From positions 1-64,000 of the forward strand of contig JBFWUB010000027.1 of NCBI GenBank assembly GCA_050247515.1: a DNA stretch of 64,000 bases, written 5' to 3'. This DNA comes from RAM1 sp050247515 (GTDB lineage Bacteria; Pseudomonadota; Gammaproteobacteria; Burkholderiales; Burkholderiaceae_C). The position numbers were made by a program, and so were the translations under genes. The notes under the pieces are model-generated. The model searched no databases and had not been told where the DNA came from. It worked only from the letters and a program-made list of their open reading frames with translations. Below are positions 7,969 to 18,300 of the stretch, one piece after another; position 1 is the stretch's first letter, and each line of letters starts with the position of its first letter.

Positions 7969-8697
7969 CTACAGCGCGAACTCCGCGATGAGCGGCAGAT
8001 GGTCGGACATGCGCCACCAGATGCGGCCCTTGGGGATATGTACCCCCATGGGTTCAAGCCCGCGCGCATACACAAAATCAAGCTGCGCCAGCGGAAGCCG
8101 CGCCGGGAACGTCAGCAGCCGGTCGGCCACGAAGTCTTTCAGGCCCATGGCATTCAGGGCCGGGCGCAGGCGCGCGCCCCAGTCGTTGAAATCACCCGCC
8201 ACCACCAGGCGCTCGCCCTTGGGCACCTCGCGGTCAATAAACTGCTGCACCTGCGCCACCTGGCGCAGCCGGCTGCCTGGAATCAGCCCCAGGTGCAGCA
8301 CGATCACGTGGATGCGGTGACCGTGCGCGTCAAGGGTCACATGCAGCAGCCCGCGCTGCTCCAGGCGGTGGTCCGACATGTCTTCGTGCCCTTGCGACAC
8401 CACGTCCCAGCGCGACAGCAAGGCGTTGCCGTGTTCCCCATGGCGGGTAACCGCATTGGTCTGGTACACCGCATGGTAGCCCTCGGGCGCCAGGAACTCG
8501 GCCTGCGGCAGCTCAGGCCAGCTCTTGAAATAGCGCTCCTCGCGGCGGTGCACCTTGCGTACCTCCTGCAGACACACGATGTCGGCGTCCAGTTGCTCGA
8601 CCGCATGGCCCAGGTTGTGGATTTCAAGCCGCCGCGCGGGGCCAATGCCCTGCACGCCTTTGTGGATGTTGTAGGTGGCGACACGAAGAATATCCAT
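7969..8697 (-). CDS. Endonuclease/exonuclease/phosphatase family protein (YbhP-like)
   Basis: A 242-residue EEP-superfamily metal-dependent phosphohydrolase. It shows ATYNIHKG near the start, the catalytic Glu in CLQEVR, GDFN-type GDFNDWG, and the terminal SDHLPL motif, all in the right order. The substrate is not fixed; position next to clsB suggests phospholipid or lipid-linked phosphate metabolism. The ATG at 8697 has a TAAGG ribosome-binding site 7 bases upstream; a TTG two codons earlier is less likely. Confidence 0.85.
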   Translation of the reverse strand: MDILRVATYNIHKGVQGIGPARRLEIHNLGHAVEQLDADIVCLQEVRKVHRREERYFKSWPELPQAEFLAPEGYHAVYQTNAVTRHGEHGNALLSRWDVVSQGHEDMSDHRLEQRGLLHVTLDAHGHRIHVIVLHLGLIPGSRLRQVAQVQQFIDREVPKGERLVVAGDFNDWGARLRPALNAMGLKDFVADRLLTFPARLPLAQLDFVYARGLEPMGVHIPKGRIWWRMSDHLPLIAEFAL

Positions 8698-8706
8698 GCG
8701 CAAACC

Positions 8707-9189
8707 TTAACGCAAAAAGCGCGGCAGCATCATGATTGCCTCGGCGTTGGACGGTGAAAAGCAGGTGTCCGCGGCCTCGCGCCAGGGCAGCCACTGGTAG
8801 GCGGAGTGTTCCGCGGGGCACAGGCGTATGGGTGTGCCCACCGGTAGCTGCAGGCCAAACACATGCTCGGTGTTGCGCGTGACGCCGGGCGGGTAACGGT
8901 GCAGCCAGGCGGGGTAGATGTCGTAGACGTTTTCCAGGTGCCAGTCGGTCAGGCCGGCATGCAAGGCGCTGCCGGGTGCACAGTCGATGCCGGTTTCCTC
9001 GGCGACCTCGCGGATGGCGGTCTGGATGAAGGGCTCGTCCGGCGCGTCTTTGGAGCCCGTGACCGACTGCCAGGTGCCGGCATCCACCCGGCGGATCAAC
9101 AGCACGTCCAATACCGGCGTGTGGATCACCACCAGCACGGATTCGGGGATTTTGAGAGGGCGGCCTGTCCCCCGGGCGTTCAGGCCCAC
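8707..9189 (-). CDS. nudB: Dihydroneopterin triphosphate diphosphatase
   Basis: A 160-residue Nudix hydrolase with the box G-x5-E-x7-REVAEETGI (residues about 46-68) and the KIPESVLVVIHTP start typical of NudB. It removes pyrophosphate from dihydroneopterin triphosphate, the FolE product, in folate synthesis. The first 10 bases overlap the 3' end of the VapC gene, and the first 11 residues (GLNARGTGRPL) precede the conserved start and look like sequence adopted at the toxin-antitoxin junction. It heads the operon running down to DUF1801. Confidence 0.88.
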   Translation of the reverse strand: MGLNARGTGRPLKIPESVLVVIHTPVLDVLLIRRVDAGTWQSVTGSKDAPDEPFIQTAIREVAEETGIDCAPGSALHAGLTDWHLENVYDIYPAWLHRYPPGVTRNTEHVFGLQLPVGTPIRLCPAEHSAYQWLPWREAADTCFSPSNAEAIMMLPRFLR

Positions 9190-9599
9190 GGGTCAACCAG
9201 GGCAACGCCCGTGTGCTGGAAATGCCGGGTGTTGCGGGTGACCACAGTCAGCCCGTGCACCAGCGCGGTAGACGCGATGAGCAGATCCAGGTCGTCCTGT
9301 GCCCTGCCCCTGTCCAGCAGCTCGGCCTTGAGGTTGGCAAAGCTGATCCAGACAGCCTCGTCAGTGGGCAGAATCCTGTCGTGGAACCTCGTGCGGATGT
9401 CGCCAAGCCACTGCTGCAGCTGGTTGCGACGGCGCCCTGCAGGCAGGCGACGAACCCCGAAGCTGAGCTCCGCCACCGTGACCACGCTGATGTTGCCCTG
9501 CCCCTGGTGCTCCTCCAGCCACTGAAACACACCCGGTTGCGGCTGGGACTTGACCACCTCGGACAGCACGCAAGTGTCCAGCAGCCATGCACCGGCCAT
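9180..9599 (-). CDS. vapC: PIN-domain toxin (VapC/FitB type)
   Basis: A 139-residue PIN-domain ribonuclease. The first acidic residue is in LLDTCVLSE, a second in VAELSFGVRRL, a third in DDLDLLIASTA, and the family tail VVTRNTRHF precedes PWA. VapC toxins cut tRNA or rRNA to stall translation until neutralised by the antitoxin. The ATG at 9599 follows the antitoxin stop by 2 bases. The gene lies between aspS and nudB, which are usually adjacent in related bacteria, and overlaps the nudB start. Confidence 0.9.
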   Translation of the reverse strand: MAGAWLLDTCVLSEVVKSQPQPGVFQWLEEHQGQGNISVVTVAELSFGVRRLPAGRRRNQLQQWLGDIRTRFHDRILPTDEAVWISFANLKAELLDRGRAQDDLDLLIASTALVHGLTVVTRNTRHFQHTGVALVDPWA

Positions 9600-9601
9600 C
9601 G

Positions 9602-9859
9602 TCAGTCCTCGAAGTTGAATGGCTTTTTGGGCGTGCGGCGCGGCATGGCGGGCAATGCGGCACCACGCGGCGCGTTCAGCAGGCATCCTTCAAGCGAAGG
9701 CAGCGCCCCGCCCGCGTCCAGCTCGGCATCGCTGAGCGGCACCACCTTGACCACCGGCTTGCCATGCCGTGTGATGATTTGCGCCCCGTTCAGCACAGCC
9801 GCGTCCACCAGTTCGCTCAGCCTGTTCTTGGCGGCCTGCAATTGCCAGACACTGTTCAT
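9602..9859 (-). CDS. Phd/YefM-type antitoxin
   Basis: An 85-residue antitoxin. The N-terminal half (WQLQAAKNRLSELVDAA, then ITRHGKPVVKVVPL) is the Phd/YefM DNA-binding fold; the C-terminal tail is proline- and basic-rich and should wrap the toxin. It precedes vapC in the usual antitoxin-first order. A 28-bp palindrome (9873-9900) just upstream is the likely operator for autorepression. Confidence 0.9.
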   Translation of the reverse strand: MNSVWQLQAAKNRLSELVDAAVLNGAQIITRHGKPVVKVVPLSDAELDAGGALPSLEGCLLNAPRGAALPAMPRRTPKKPFNFED

Positions 9860-9872
9860 GCAATACCCTTTA

Positions 9873-9900
9873 CTGGCCAGAATCGTCCTATTCTAGCCAG
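9873..9900. promoter_or_regulatory. Palindromic operator of the toxin-antitoxin pair
   Basis: CTGGCCAGAAT (9873-9883) and ATTCTAGCCAG (9890-9900) form an inverted repeat with one mismatch and a 6-base spacer. It ends 13 bases before the antitoxin ATG, so it covers the probable promoter of the pair. Such palindromes are bound by Phd-type antitoxins. Binding is inferred. Confidence 0.6.
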
Positions 9901-9927
9901 AAAAAAAGGCGCCGGTCAGGCGCCTTT
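9901..9927 (-). terminator. Rho-independent terminator of aspS
   Basis: AAAGGCGCC and GGCGCCTTT form a perfect 9-bp stem with a 5-base loop, followed on the minus strand by a run of seven Ts. It lies about 25 bases after the aspS stop and directly abuts the toxin-antitoxin operator, so aspS transcription should stop before the antitoxin gene. Confidence 0.88.
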
Positions 9928-9952
9928 CATTTGCGTTCGTACCCCCGCGCCG

Positions 9953-11761
<1,809 letters not shown>

Positions 11762-11785
11762 GGCATGGCTGCGCCGGGACGGCGC

Positions 11786-12406
11786 TTACTTGATGTTCTG
11801 GTTGAAGGGGCCGCCGGGCACGACGACGCCCATGGAGACGATGTATTTGAGCGCTTCGTCCACGCTCATCCTGAGCTCGATGCAGTCCTCGCGGCGCAGC
11901 ATCACAAAATAGCCGCCCGTCGGGTTGGGCGTGGTGGGCACGTAAACGGAGAGGTAGTCGCCCTGCAGGTAGGTGGCCACGTCGCCGCCGGGCGTGCCGG
12001 TGACAAAGCCGATGGTCCACATGTTTTCACGAGGCCACTGGATCAGCACCGCGGTGCGAAAGGCATTGCCGGTCTCGGAAAACAGGGTGTCGGAAACCTG
12101 CTTGACGCTCAGGTAGATCGAACGCACCACCGGGATGCGCCCCAGCAGGTTGTGCCACCAGCCCAGCAGGGTGCGGCCGAAAAAGTTGCTGGCAGCCGCG
12201 CCCACGGCCAGCAGGATGACCAGCGCCAGCACCACGCCAAAGCCAGGAATATGAAACCCCAGCAGCTTGTCGGGCTGCCAGGCAGCCGGCAGGATCAGCA
12301 GGGTCTGGTCCAGCGTCCCGATGATCCATTGAAGCACCCAGACGGTGATGGCCACCGGCACGATGACCAGCAACCCGGCAAAAAGCCATTTACGCAGAGC
12401 AGCCAT
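11786..12406 (-). CDS. DUF502 membrane protein
   Basis: A 206-residue protein with two transmembrane helices (about 8-30 and 56-82) and the DUF502 pattern, including the LLGWWHNLLGRIPVVRSIY and VFVPTTPNPTGGYF-like (here VYVPTTPNPTGG) segments. Function is unknown; the gene is regularly placed upstream of aspS in Burkholderiales. It begins 8 bases after the FmdB-like gene. Confidence 0.85.
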   Translation of the reverse strand: MAALRKWLFAGLLVIVPVAITVWVLQWIIGTLDQTLLILPAAWQPDKLLGFHIPGFGVVLALVILLAVGAAASNFFGRTLLGWWHNLLGRIPVVRSIYLSVKQVSDTLFSETGNAFRTAVLIQWPRENMWTIGFVTGTPGGDVATYLQGDYLSVYVPTTPNPTGGYFVMLRREDCIELRMSVDEALKYIVSMGVVVPGGPFNQNIK

Positions 12407-12414
12407 TCGGGCTT

Positions 12415-12753
12415 TCAGTGGCAGGCGCAGGCAGTGCCGCAGCCGCCGGCCGACGCCGAAGGTGCCGACTCGGCCTTGGCGGGGGAGGAATCAGACGGCT
12501 TGCTGTCCGCAGGCTTGGCATCCGCGGGCTTGGCGTCGGCCGCGGTGGCGGGCGCCGGGCTGGCCGTGCCGCCCCCCTTGAAATCGGTGGCGTACCAGCC
12601 GGAGCCCTTGAGCTGGAAGCCCGCGGCAGTCACCTGCTTGGAGAACGTGGCCTTGCCACAGGCCGGGCATTCGGTCAGCGGCGCATCAGAGATTTTCTGC
12701 AGAACGTCCTTGCTGTGCCCGCAGGACTCGCATTTGTAGGCGTAGATAGGCAT
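12415..12753 (-). CDS. FmdB-type zinc ribbon protein
   Basis: A 112-residue protein. MPIYAYKCESCGH and CPACGK give two Cys pairs for a zinc ribbon (FmdB/CxxC_CxxC_SSSS family) in the first 45 residues. The rest is a low-complexity Ala/Lys/Asp/Pro linker ending in a Cys-rich tail (GGCGTACACH), which could bind metal. Regulatory functions have been suggested for the family but the role here is unknown. It appears to be the first gene of the FmdB-DUF502-aspS unit, with a TATAAT box 33 bases upstream. Confidence 0.85.
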   Translation of the reverse strand: MPIYAYKCESCGHSKDVLQKISDAPLTECPACGKATFSKQVTAAGFQLKGSGWYATDFKGGGTASPAPATAADAKPADAKPADSKPSDSSPAKAESAPSASAGGCGTACACH

Positions 12754-12785
12754 GGCGGTGGAGGGTCAAGTTTGCAAAACCCTCA

Positions 12786-12791
12786 ATTATA
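12786..12791 (-). promoter_or_regulatory. Candidate -10 box for the FmdB-DUF502-aspS unit
   Basis: A perfect TATAAT on the minus strand ends 32 bases before the FmdB-like ATG. The best -35 candidate (TTGAAA at 12806-12811) is only 14 bases away, too close for a classical sigma-70 promoter, so this is a partial match. Confidence 0.4.
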
Positions 12792-12819
12792 GGCGGCGGG
12801 GTTGGTTTCAACCGCCGCC
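12792..12819 (-). terminator. Hairpin after the sodium:solute symporter
   Basis: GGCGGC/GCCGCC outer stem (6 bp) and GGTTG/CAACC inner stem (5 bp) separated by a 2-base bulge, loop GTTT, 14 bases after the symporter stop. No T-run follows, and the next bases are the TATAAT of the following gene. Termination strength is uncertain. Confidence 0.4.
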
Positions 12820-12832
12820 GCAGCTGCGCCCA

Positions 12833-14275
12833 TCAGCCACGCGGGACCGGATGCCCCTGGTTGCGGATCACCTGCGGTGCCAGCGAGGCCATCACCATCA
12901 GCACGATGGAGGCGAACAGGCCCACCAGGTTGGGCGGCACCAGCGCCTCCGGCGCCACATTCTGGGCCACCAGCCATACCGATATGCCACCGATCGACGA
13001 GAAAAGCGCGCCCTGCGTTGTCGCGCGCTTCCAGTAGGCACCGGCCAACAGGGGCACAAAGGCACCGGCCAGCGTCACGTTGTACGCGTTTTGCACCATC
13101 TCATACATGGTGCTGGTGCTGTTCAGCGCGAACAGCAGCGCGCAGGCCGTGAAGGTCACCAGGATGATGCGCAGCGTCAGCAGGAACTGGCGGTCGCTCA
13201 TGTGGGGCACAAAGGGCCGCAACACGTTCTCGGTGAACAGCGACGTGGGCGCCAGCAGCGCACCGCTGGCCGTGGACAGGATGGCCGACAGCAGCGCGCC
13301 GAAGAACATCACCTGCGCCCACAGCGGCATCTTGCCCAGCACCAGATCGGGCAGGATGCGCTGGATCTCGCGCGCGTCCTCACCGCCGAACAGCTTGGAC
13401 AACTCCGGGTCGCCGACCAGCGCCGCATAGGCGATGAAGATGGGCACGAACGCGAAGCAGAAATAGATCAGCGCGCCGATGACGGTGCCACGTACGGCGG
13501 TCTTCTCGTCCTTGGCGCTGGTCATGCGCTGGAACACGTCCTGCTGGGGGATGGAGCCAAATGCAAAAGCGAAAAACGCACCCGCCATCGCCCACCAGCC
13601 CGGCGCATCGCTGGGAAAGAAGTTGAACTTGCCTTCCGCCGCCGCCTGCGAAATCACCTTGGTGGCGCCCCCGGCCAGATCGCCCACAAGAACAGCCACC
13701 AGCGTGAGCCCAACCAGAATGACCACCGTCTGGAACAAATCAGTAAAGGCCACCGACCACATCCCGCCAAAGATGGTGTAGACCAGCACCACGCCCGCGC
13801 CAATCAGGATGGCGTGATTCAGTGCCAGCGCACCGCCCGACAGCACGTAGATCACCAGCCCCAGCGCGGTCATCTGCGCGGAGGTCCAGCCGAGGTAGGA
13901 CGCGACGATCGCCACGCTGGTAATCACCTCCACGCCTTTGCCGTAGCGCTGCTTGTAGAAGTCGCCGATGGTCAGCAGGTTCATGCGGTAGAACAGCCGG
14001 GCGAACAGCAGTGCCGCCAGCACCAGGCACACAGAAGCGCCGAACGGATCACCGGGAATGCCCGACAGGCCGTCCTTGGCGAAGGTGGCAGACACGGAGA
14101 GGACCGTTTCGGCGCCAAACCAGGTGGCAAACACCGTGGCCACGTTCATGTACAGCGGCAGGCTGCGGCCCGCGATCATGTAGTCCCGCGAGGATTTGAC
14201 GCGCCGTGCGGCGATCAGGCCAATCGCGATCGTGACCGCCAGGTAGGCAAGGACAAAGGTGATCAGTGCATTCAT
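12833..14275 (-). CDS. Sodium:solute symporter (SSS family)
   Basis: A 480-residue inner-membrane transporter with about 13 hydrophobic helices and the SSS pattern: unwound first helix with ATVFATWFGAETVLSVSA, YKQRYGKGVEV, and GGMWSVAFTDLFQTVVI. It would import an organic solute with sodium. The substrate cannot be fixed from sequence. It lies downstream of ubiB with a 39-base gap, on the same strand, and may be read through from the ubiquinone group. Length is normal for the family. Confidence 0.88.
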   Translation of the reverse strand: MNALITFVLAYLAVTIAIGLIAARRVKSSRDYMIAGRSLPLYMNVATVFATWFGAETVLSVSATFAKDGLSGIPGDPFGASVCLVLAALLFARLFYRMNLLTIGDFYKQRYGKGVEVITSVAIVASYLGWTSAQMTALGLVIYVLSGGALALNHAILIGAGVVLVYTIFGGMWSVAFTDLFQTVVILVGLTLVAVLVGDLAGGATKVISQAAAEGKFNFFPSDAPGWWAMAGAFFAFAFGSIPQQDVFQRMTSAKDEKTAVRGTVIGALIYFCFAFVPIFIAYAALVGDPELSKLFGGEDAREIQRILPDLVLGKMPLWAQVMFFGALLSAILSTASGALLAPTSLFTENVLRPFVPHMSDRQFLLTLRIILVTFTACALLFALNSTSTMYEMVQNAYNVTLAGAFVPLLAGAYWKRATTQGALFSSIGGISVWLVAQNVAPEALVPPNLVGLFASIVLMVMASLAPQVIRNQGHPVPRG

Positions 14276-14314
14276 CTCTTTTCACTCCTCGGGCCGGATT
14301 CTAGGGCAGGCAAA

Positions 14315-15880
14315 TCACCAAACGCGCACCCGCATGACGATTTGCATCGCGATTAACCCCAATGCAAAACCGATGCCACCGTAGATGATGGCCTGCAGCA
14401 GCCGGTTGGTACGGCGCTGTTCCGTCAGGAGGTCCCGCAGGTCGCGGCGATGATCCGACGGGCGCTGGCGCAGATAGTCGTGCAGCAGGCGCGGCAGGTC
14501 GGGCAGCACCTTGGCATAGCGCGGGGCTTGTGCCTTGAGCTCCTCGATCAGGCGCTGCGGCCCGATCTGCTCGACCATCCATTTCTCCAGGAACGGCTTG
14601 GCCGTGTGCCACAAGTCCAGGTCCGGGTCGAGCTGGCGGCCCAGGCCCTCGATGTTGAGCAGCGTCTTTTGCAGCAGCACCAGTTGCGGCTGGATTTCGA
14701 CGTGAAAGCGCCGCGAGGTCTGGAACAGGCGCATCAGCACCATGCCCAGCGACAGCTCTTTCAGCGGGCGGTCAAAGTACGGCTCGCACACGGTGCGCAC
14801 GGCCGACTCCAGTTCGTCCACCCGCGTTCCTGGGGGTACCCAGCCGGATTCAATGTGCAGCTCTGCCACGCGCTTGTAGTCGCGGCGGAAGAACGCGGTG
14901 AAGTTCTGCGCCAGGTATTCCTTGTCGTACTCGGTCAGCGTGCCGATGATGCCGAAGTCCAGCGAGATGTAGCGCCCGAAAGTGGCCGCGTCCAGGCTGA
15001 CCTGGATGTTGCCCGGGTGCATGTCGGCGTGAAAAAAGCCGTCGCGGAACACCTGCGTGAAAAAGATCGTCACGCCGTCGCGTGCGAGCTGGCGCGTGTC
15101 CACGCCCGCCTCGCGCAGGCGCTCCACCTGGCTGATGGGCACGCCGTGCATGCGTTGCATGACCATGACCTCGGGGTGACAGAAGTCCCAGAAGATCTCG
15201 GGGATCAGCACCAGGTCCAGCCCGGCCATGTTGCGCCGCAGCTGGGCGGCGTTGGCGGCCTCGCGCACCAGGTCCAGCTCGTCGTGCAGGTACTTGTCAA
15301 ACTCGGCCACCACCTCGCGCGGCTTGAGCCGCTTGCCGTCGGCCGACAGGCTCTCAACCCAGCCGGCCATCATGCGCATGAGGCTCAGGTCCTTTTCGAT
15401 CACGGGCAACATGCCGGGGCGCAGCACCTTGACGGCCACCTCACGTTCGCGGCCACCACGGTCGCGGATGACGGCAAAGTGCACCTGGGCAATGGACGCG
15501 CTGGCCACCGGCTCGCGCTCGAAGCTCACGAAGATATCGTTTACCGGCCGGCGAAAGGCCCGCTCAATGGTGGCAATCGCAACCGCGGAGTCGAATGGCG
15601 GCACCCGGTCCTGCAGACGCGCCAGCTCGTCGGCAATGTCGGTGGGCAACAGGTCACGCCGGGTGGACAGCACCTGACCGAACTTCACGAAGATCGGGCC
15701 CAGGCGCTCCAGCGCCTCGCGCAGGCGCTGGCCCCGCGGCGCGCGCAGGTTGCGCCCCACCGAGACGATGCGGGCGATCACCCGCAGCCAGGGCTTCTGG
15801 AAACTCGTCAGGACCAGTTCGTCCAGGCCGTAGCGAAGCGCCACCCAGACAATGAAGACGCCTCGCAGGTAGCGCGTCAT
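14315..15880 (-). CDS. ubiB: Ubiquinone biosynthesis protein UbiB
   Basis: A 521-residue atypical kinase/ATPase of the UbiB (ADCK/ABC1) family, needed for ubiquinone synthesis. The family KxGQ motif appears as FVKFGQVLSTR (about residue 68), with EVAVKVLRPG and MHPGNIQV as kinase-like motifs, the latter carrying the His-Pro-Gly-Asn catalytic loop. A C-terminal hydrophobic helix (IIYGGIGFALGLIAMQIV) anchors it in the membrane. Its ATG overlaps the ubiJ stop by 4 bases. Confidence 0.95.
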   Translation of the reverse strand: MTRYLRGVFIVWVALRYGLDELVLTSFQKPWLRVIARIVSVGRNLRAPRGQRLREALERLGPIFVKFGQVLSTRRDLLPTDIADELARLQDRVPPFDSAVAIATIERAFRRPVNDIFVSFEREPVASASIAQVHFAVIRDRGGREREVAVKVLRPGMLPVIEKDLSLMRMMAGWVESLSADGKRLKPREVVAEFDKYLHDELDLVREAANAAQLRRNMAGLDLVLIPEIFWDFCHPEVMVMQRMHGVPISQVERLREAGVDTRQLARDGVTIFFTQVFRDGFFHADMHPGNIQVSLDAATFGRYISLDFGIIGTLTEYDKEYLAQNFTAFFRRDYKRVAELHIESGWVPPGTRVDELESAVRTVCEPYFDRPLKELSLGMVLMRLFQTSRRFHVEIQPQLVLLQKTLLNIEGLGRQLDPDLDLWHTAKPFLEKWMVEQIGPQRLIEELKAQAPRYAKVLPDLPRLLHDYLRQRPSDHRRDLRDLLTEQRRTNRLLQAIIYGGIGFALGLIAMQIVMRVRVW

Positions 15881-16413
15881 GCCGCGCCGCCGCCCGGTCG
15901 CGCGCCTACAAACTGGCGCAGGGCCTGGCCCATGCCGCGCACGCCCTGCATCAGGGCATGAGCCGGCGCGTCGCCCATCAGGCGTGACAGGTCTTCTTCC
16001 ATATCCCAGCGCAGGTTGTCCACCAGCCAGTTGACCTCGGCGGCCAGCTGCACGTCGCCTTCAATTCGCACGGGCGGCTTGTCACCGCGCAGCGCGGCCT
16101 GGGCGAGTGCCCAAGGGGACTCCTCGGTCACCGTCAGGGTGAGATCGGGTGTGCCGGTGGCAGGGGCCACTTCCAGCAGGCCCGCCGGCGTCGCGGCCAG
16201 GCGGATGGAAAACATGCGCCAGCGCGCCTCGGTCACGCGGCCTGCCTGGCGGGCCAGGCGAGCCTGGGCCTCGGGCTCCTGCATCAGCACATGGTTGATC
16301 AGCAACACCAGCCGCTGGTGGGTCTCTTCCACGGCCCAGGCCGGCGGCTGCAGGCCCGCGCCCAGCTTCTCAAACAAGGTGTCCAGAAAAGGAAAGGGGG
16401 ACTGTGTTGCCAT
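15877..16413 (-). CDS. ubiJ: Ubiquinone accessory factor UbiJ (SCP2 domain)
   Basis: A 178-residue protein with the SCP2 lipid-binding layout of UbiJ and the PPVRIEGDVQLAAEVNWLVDNLRWDMEEDLSRLMGD-type C-terminal segment characteristic of the family (quoted only in part: VNWLVDNLRWDMEEDL). UbiJ binds ubiquinone intermediates and organises the Ubi complex with UbiK. It sits in the order ubiE/Tim44/ubiJ/ubiB. It overlaps ubiB by 4 bases. Confidence 0.9.
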   Translation of the reverse strand: MATQSPFPFLDTLFEKLGAGLQPPAWAVEETHQRLVLLINHVLMQEPEAQARLARQAGRVTEARWRMFSIRLAATPAGLLEVAPATGTPDLTLTVTEESPWALAQAALRGDKPPVRIEGDVQLAAEVNWLVDNLRWDMEEDLSRLMGDAPAHALMQGVRGMGQALRQFVGARPGGGAA

Positions 16414-16462
16414 AGTCCCCCGATTATGCGGTCCGCTTTCGCACGCCAGCAGGTTACCCGGT

Positions 16463-17464
16463 TTACTGCAGGGCCTGCACGCCGGCCACCAGCCAGCCCG
16501 TCGCGCCGTTCTTGGGCTTGGTCATGTTCCAGACCTCGCGAAAGGGGCTGGGGCCTGCCGAGGGTTGCTCGCGGATCATGCCGGAGTATTCCACGCTCGC
16601 CATGTAGTCGTCGCCCAGGTCCTCAATGCCCAGCAGCTGCGCCTCGAGCATGACGACGTCGGTCTTGTTGGGCTGGCTACCCATGTGGCGTTCGCGCTCG
16701 GCCAGCTGTTCGCGGATTTCGCCGGCCATGCCGTCGGTCATCATCGAGCGCAGCGTGACCATGTCGGCCTGGTCCCAGGCGTCTTGCAACGTCACGAAAT
16801 TGCGCTTGGCCGCCGCCAGGAAGCCTTCGGTGTCAAAGCCTGCGGGAACGCCCCAGTATTGCGCGCCCGCGAGCGCCGAACCGATCTGCACGCCACCCGC
16901 TTCTGCGGCGCCCGCGTATTTGCCGGCATCAAAGGACATGCTGTTGCGCTCCCACGGCCGGGCCGACGCATCGTTGCCCACCTTGTCGGGGCTGTACTGA
17001 CGCAACGCGGTGGCATCCGCCGCGGAGCTCGCGCCCTGGAAGGCATAGGGGCCGGGCGCGGCAGCGGGCGTCGCCGCGTTGCGCCGCGAGCGCATCACCA
17101 TGCCAATCACGACCATGATGGCCAGCGCCAGCAACGCAACCAGCATGAACTGGCCAAATGCCTCGCCCAAACCCAGGGAACTGGCCAGCCAGGCCAGCCC
17201 CAGGCCAGCAGCCAGCCCGCCCAGCATGGCCCCCCATGGGCGCTTGGGCGCGGCAGCAGCCGGCGCAGCTGCGGCCGCAGGTTTGGCGACCGCGGCATTG
17301 GTCGCGCTTTGCGCAGGCGCCGCGGGGGCGGCAGGCGCGGCGTCTCGCTGCGTCACGTTGCTGGACTGACGGCCCAGCGTCTTGCCGCCGCCCAGGCGCT
17401 TGGCGTCGGCCTCGACGGCGGCCACGAGCATCACGCCCGCAAGAATCAATGACAGCAACTTCAT
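16463..17464 (-). CDS. Tim44-like domain membrane protein
   Basis: A 333-residue protein with an N-terminal signal or anchor (MKLLSLILAGVMLVAAVEADA), an Ala/Pro-rich linker (45-72), one or two membrane helices (about 78-125) and a C-terminal Tim44-like domain (about 205-330: GFLAAAKRNFVTLQDAWDQ ... EVWNMTKP). Tim44-like domains bind lipids or act in membrane protein complexes; the role of this bacterial form is unknown. Its regular position between ubiE and ubiJ suggests a link to the membrane or quinones. Confidence 0.85.
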   Translation of the reverse strand: MKLLSLILAGVMLVAAVEADAKRLGGGKTLGRQSSNVTQRDAAPAAPAAPAQSATNAAVAKPAAAAAPAAAAPKRPWGAMLGGLAAGLGLAWLASSLGLGEAFGQFMLVALLALAIMVVIGMVMRSRRNAATPAAAPGPYAFQGASSAADATALRQYSPDKVGNDASARPWERNSMSFDAGKYAGAAEAGGVQIGSALAGAQYWGVPAGFDTEGFLAAAKRNFVTLQDAWDQADMVTLRSMMTDGMAGEIREQLAERERHMGSQPNKTDVVMLEAQLLGIEDLGDDYMASVEYSGMIREQPSAGPSPFREVWNMTKPKNGATGWLVAGVQALQ

Positions 17465-17481
17465 GTCACCTCCGGATCACT

Positions 17482-18213
17482 TCAACACTTGATTCCAACA
17501 TGCAGGGCCACCACACCGCCGGTCAGGTTGTGATAATCCACATGGCCAAAGCCGCCTTTTTTCATCATGGCCTTGAGTTCCTGCTGGCCCGGGTGCATGC
17601 GGATGGATTCCGCCAGGTAGCGGTAGCTTGCATCGTCGCCGGCCACCAGCTTGCCCAGGCGCGGCAGCACACTGAATGAGTACCAGTCGTAGACCTTCTC
17701 AAGCGGGCGCGCCACCCTGGAAAATTCAAGCACCAGCAGCTTGCCGCCTGGCTTGAGCACACGGTTCATTTCAGCCAGCGCAGTTTCCTTGTGGGTCATG
17801 TTGCGCAGGCCAAAGGCCACGCTGACCACGTCGAAATGGCCATCGGCAAAGGGCAGCTTTTCAGCGTCGCAAACCAGCGTGGGAACGGCAACGCCAGCGT
17901 CCAGCAGCCGGTCGCGCCCGGTTCGCAGCATGGCTTCGTTGATGTCGGTGTGCACCACCTGACCGCTCGCGCCCACCTTTTTTGCGAAGGCCAGCGCCAG
18001 GTCGCCCGTGCCGCCCGCGATGTCCAGCACGCGCGAGCCGTCGCGCAGGTTGGCCACCATCACCGTGTAGGCCTTCCAGGCGCGGTGCAGGCCCATGGAC
18101 ATCAGGTCATTCATGATGTCATAGCGCGGAGCGACAGAATCAAACACGCCGCGCACGCGACGTGCCTTGTCGTCCTCGTTCACAGATTCAAAGCCGAAAT
18201 GCGTGGTAGCCAT
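17482..18213 (-). CDS. ubiE: Ubiquinone/menaquinone C-methyltransferase UbiE
   Basis: A 243-residue SAM-dependent methyltransferase for the C-methylation step of ubiquinone synthesis. Motif I is VLDIAGGTGDLALAF (about residues 62-76); the UbiE signatures RYDIMNDLMSMGLHRAWK and RVLKPGG...EFSR are both present. Length matches the family. Seventeen bases separate it from the Tim44-like gene. Confidence 0.97.
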   Translation of the reverse strand: MATTHFGFESVNEDDKARRVRGVFDSVAPRYDIMNDLMSMGLHRAWKAYTVMVANLRDGSRVLDIAGGTGDLALAFAKKVGASGQVVHTDINEAMLRTGRDRLLDAGVAVPTLVCDAEKLPFADGHFDVVSVAFGLRNMTHKETALAEMNRVLKPGGKLLVLEFSRVARPLEKVYDWYSFSVLPRLGKLVAGDDASYRYLAESIRMHPGQQELKAMMKKGGFGHVDYHNLTGGVVALHVGIKC

Positions 18214-18300
18214 GAGGGAATGCTAGGGCCGAATGACCCACGGGATGGCGACAACCCCGCACCCATGCGGGGAATCTGTCGGGAATATGACGAAACGCAA

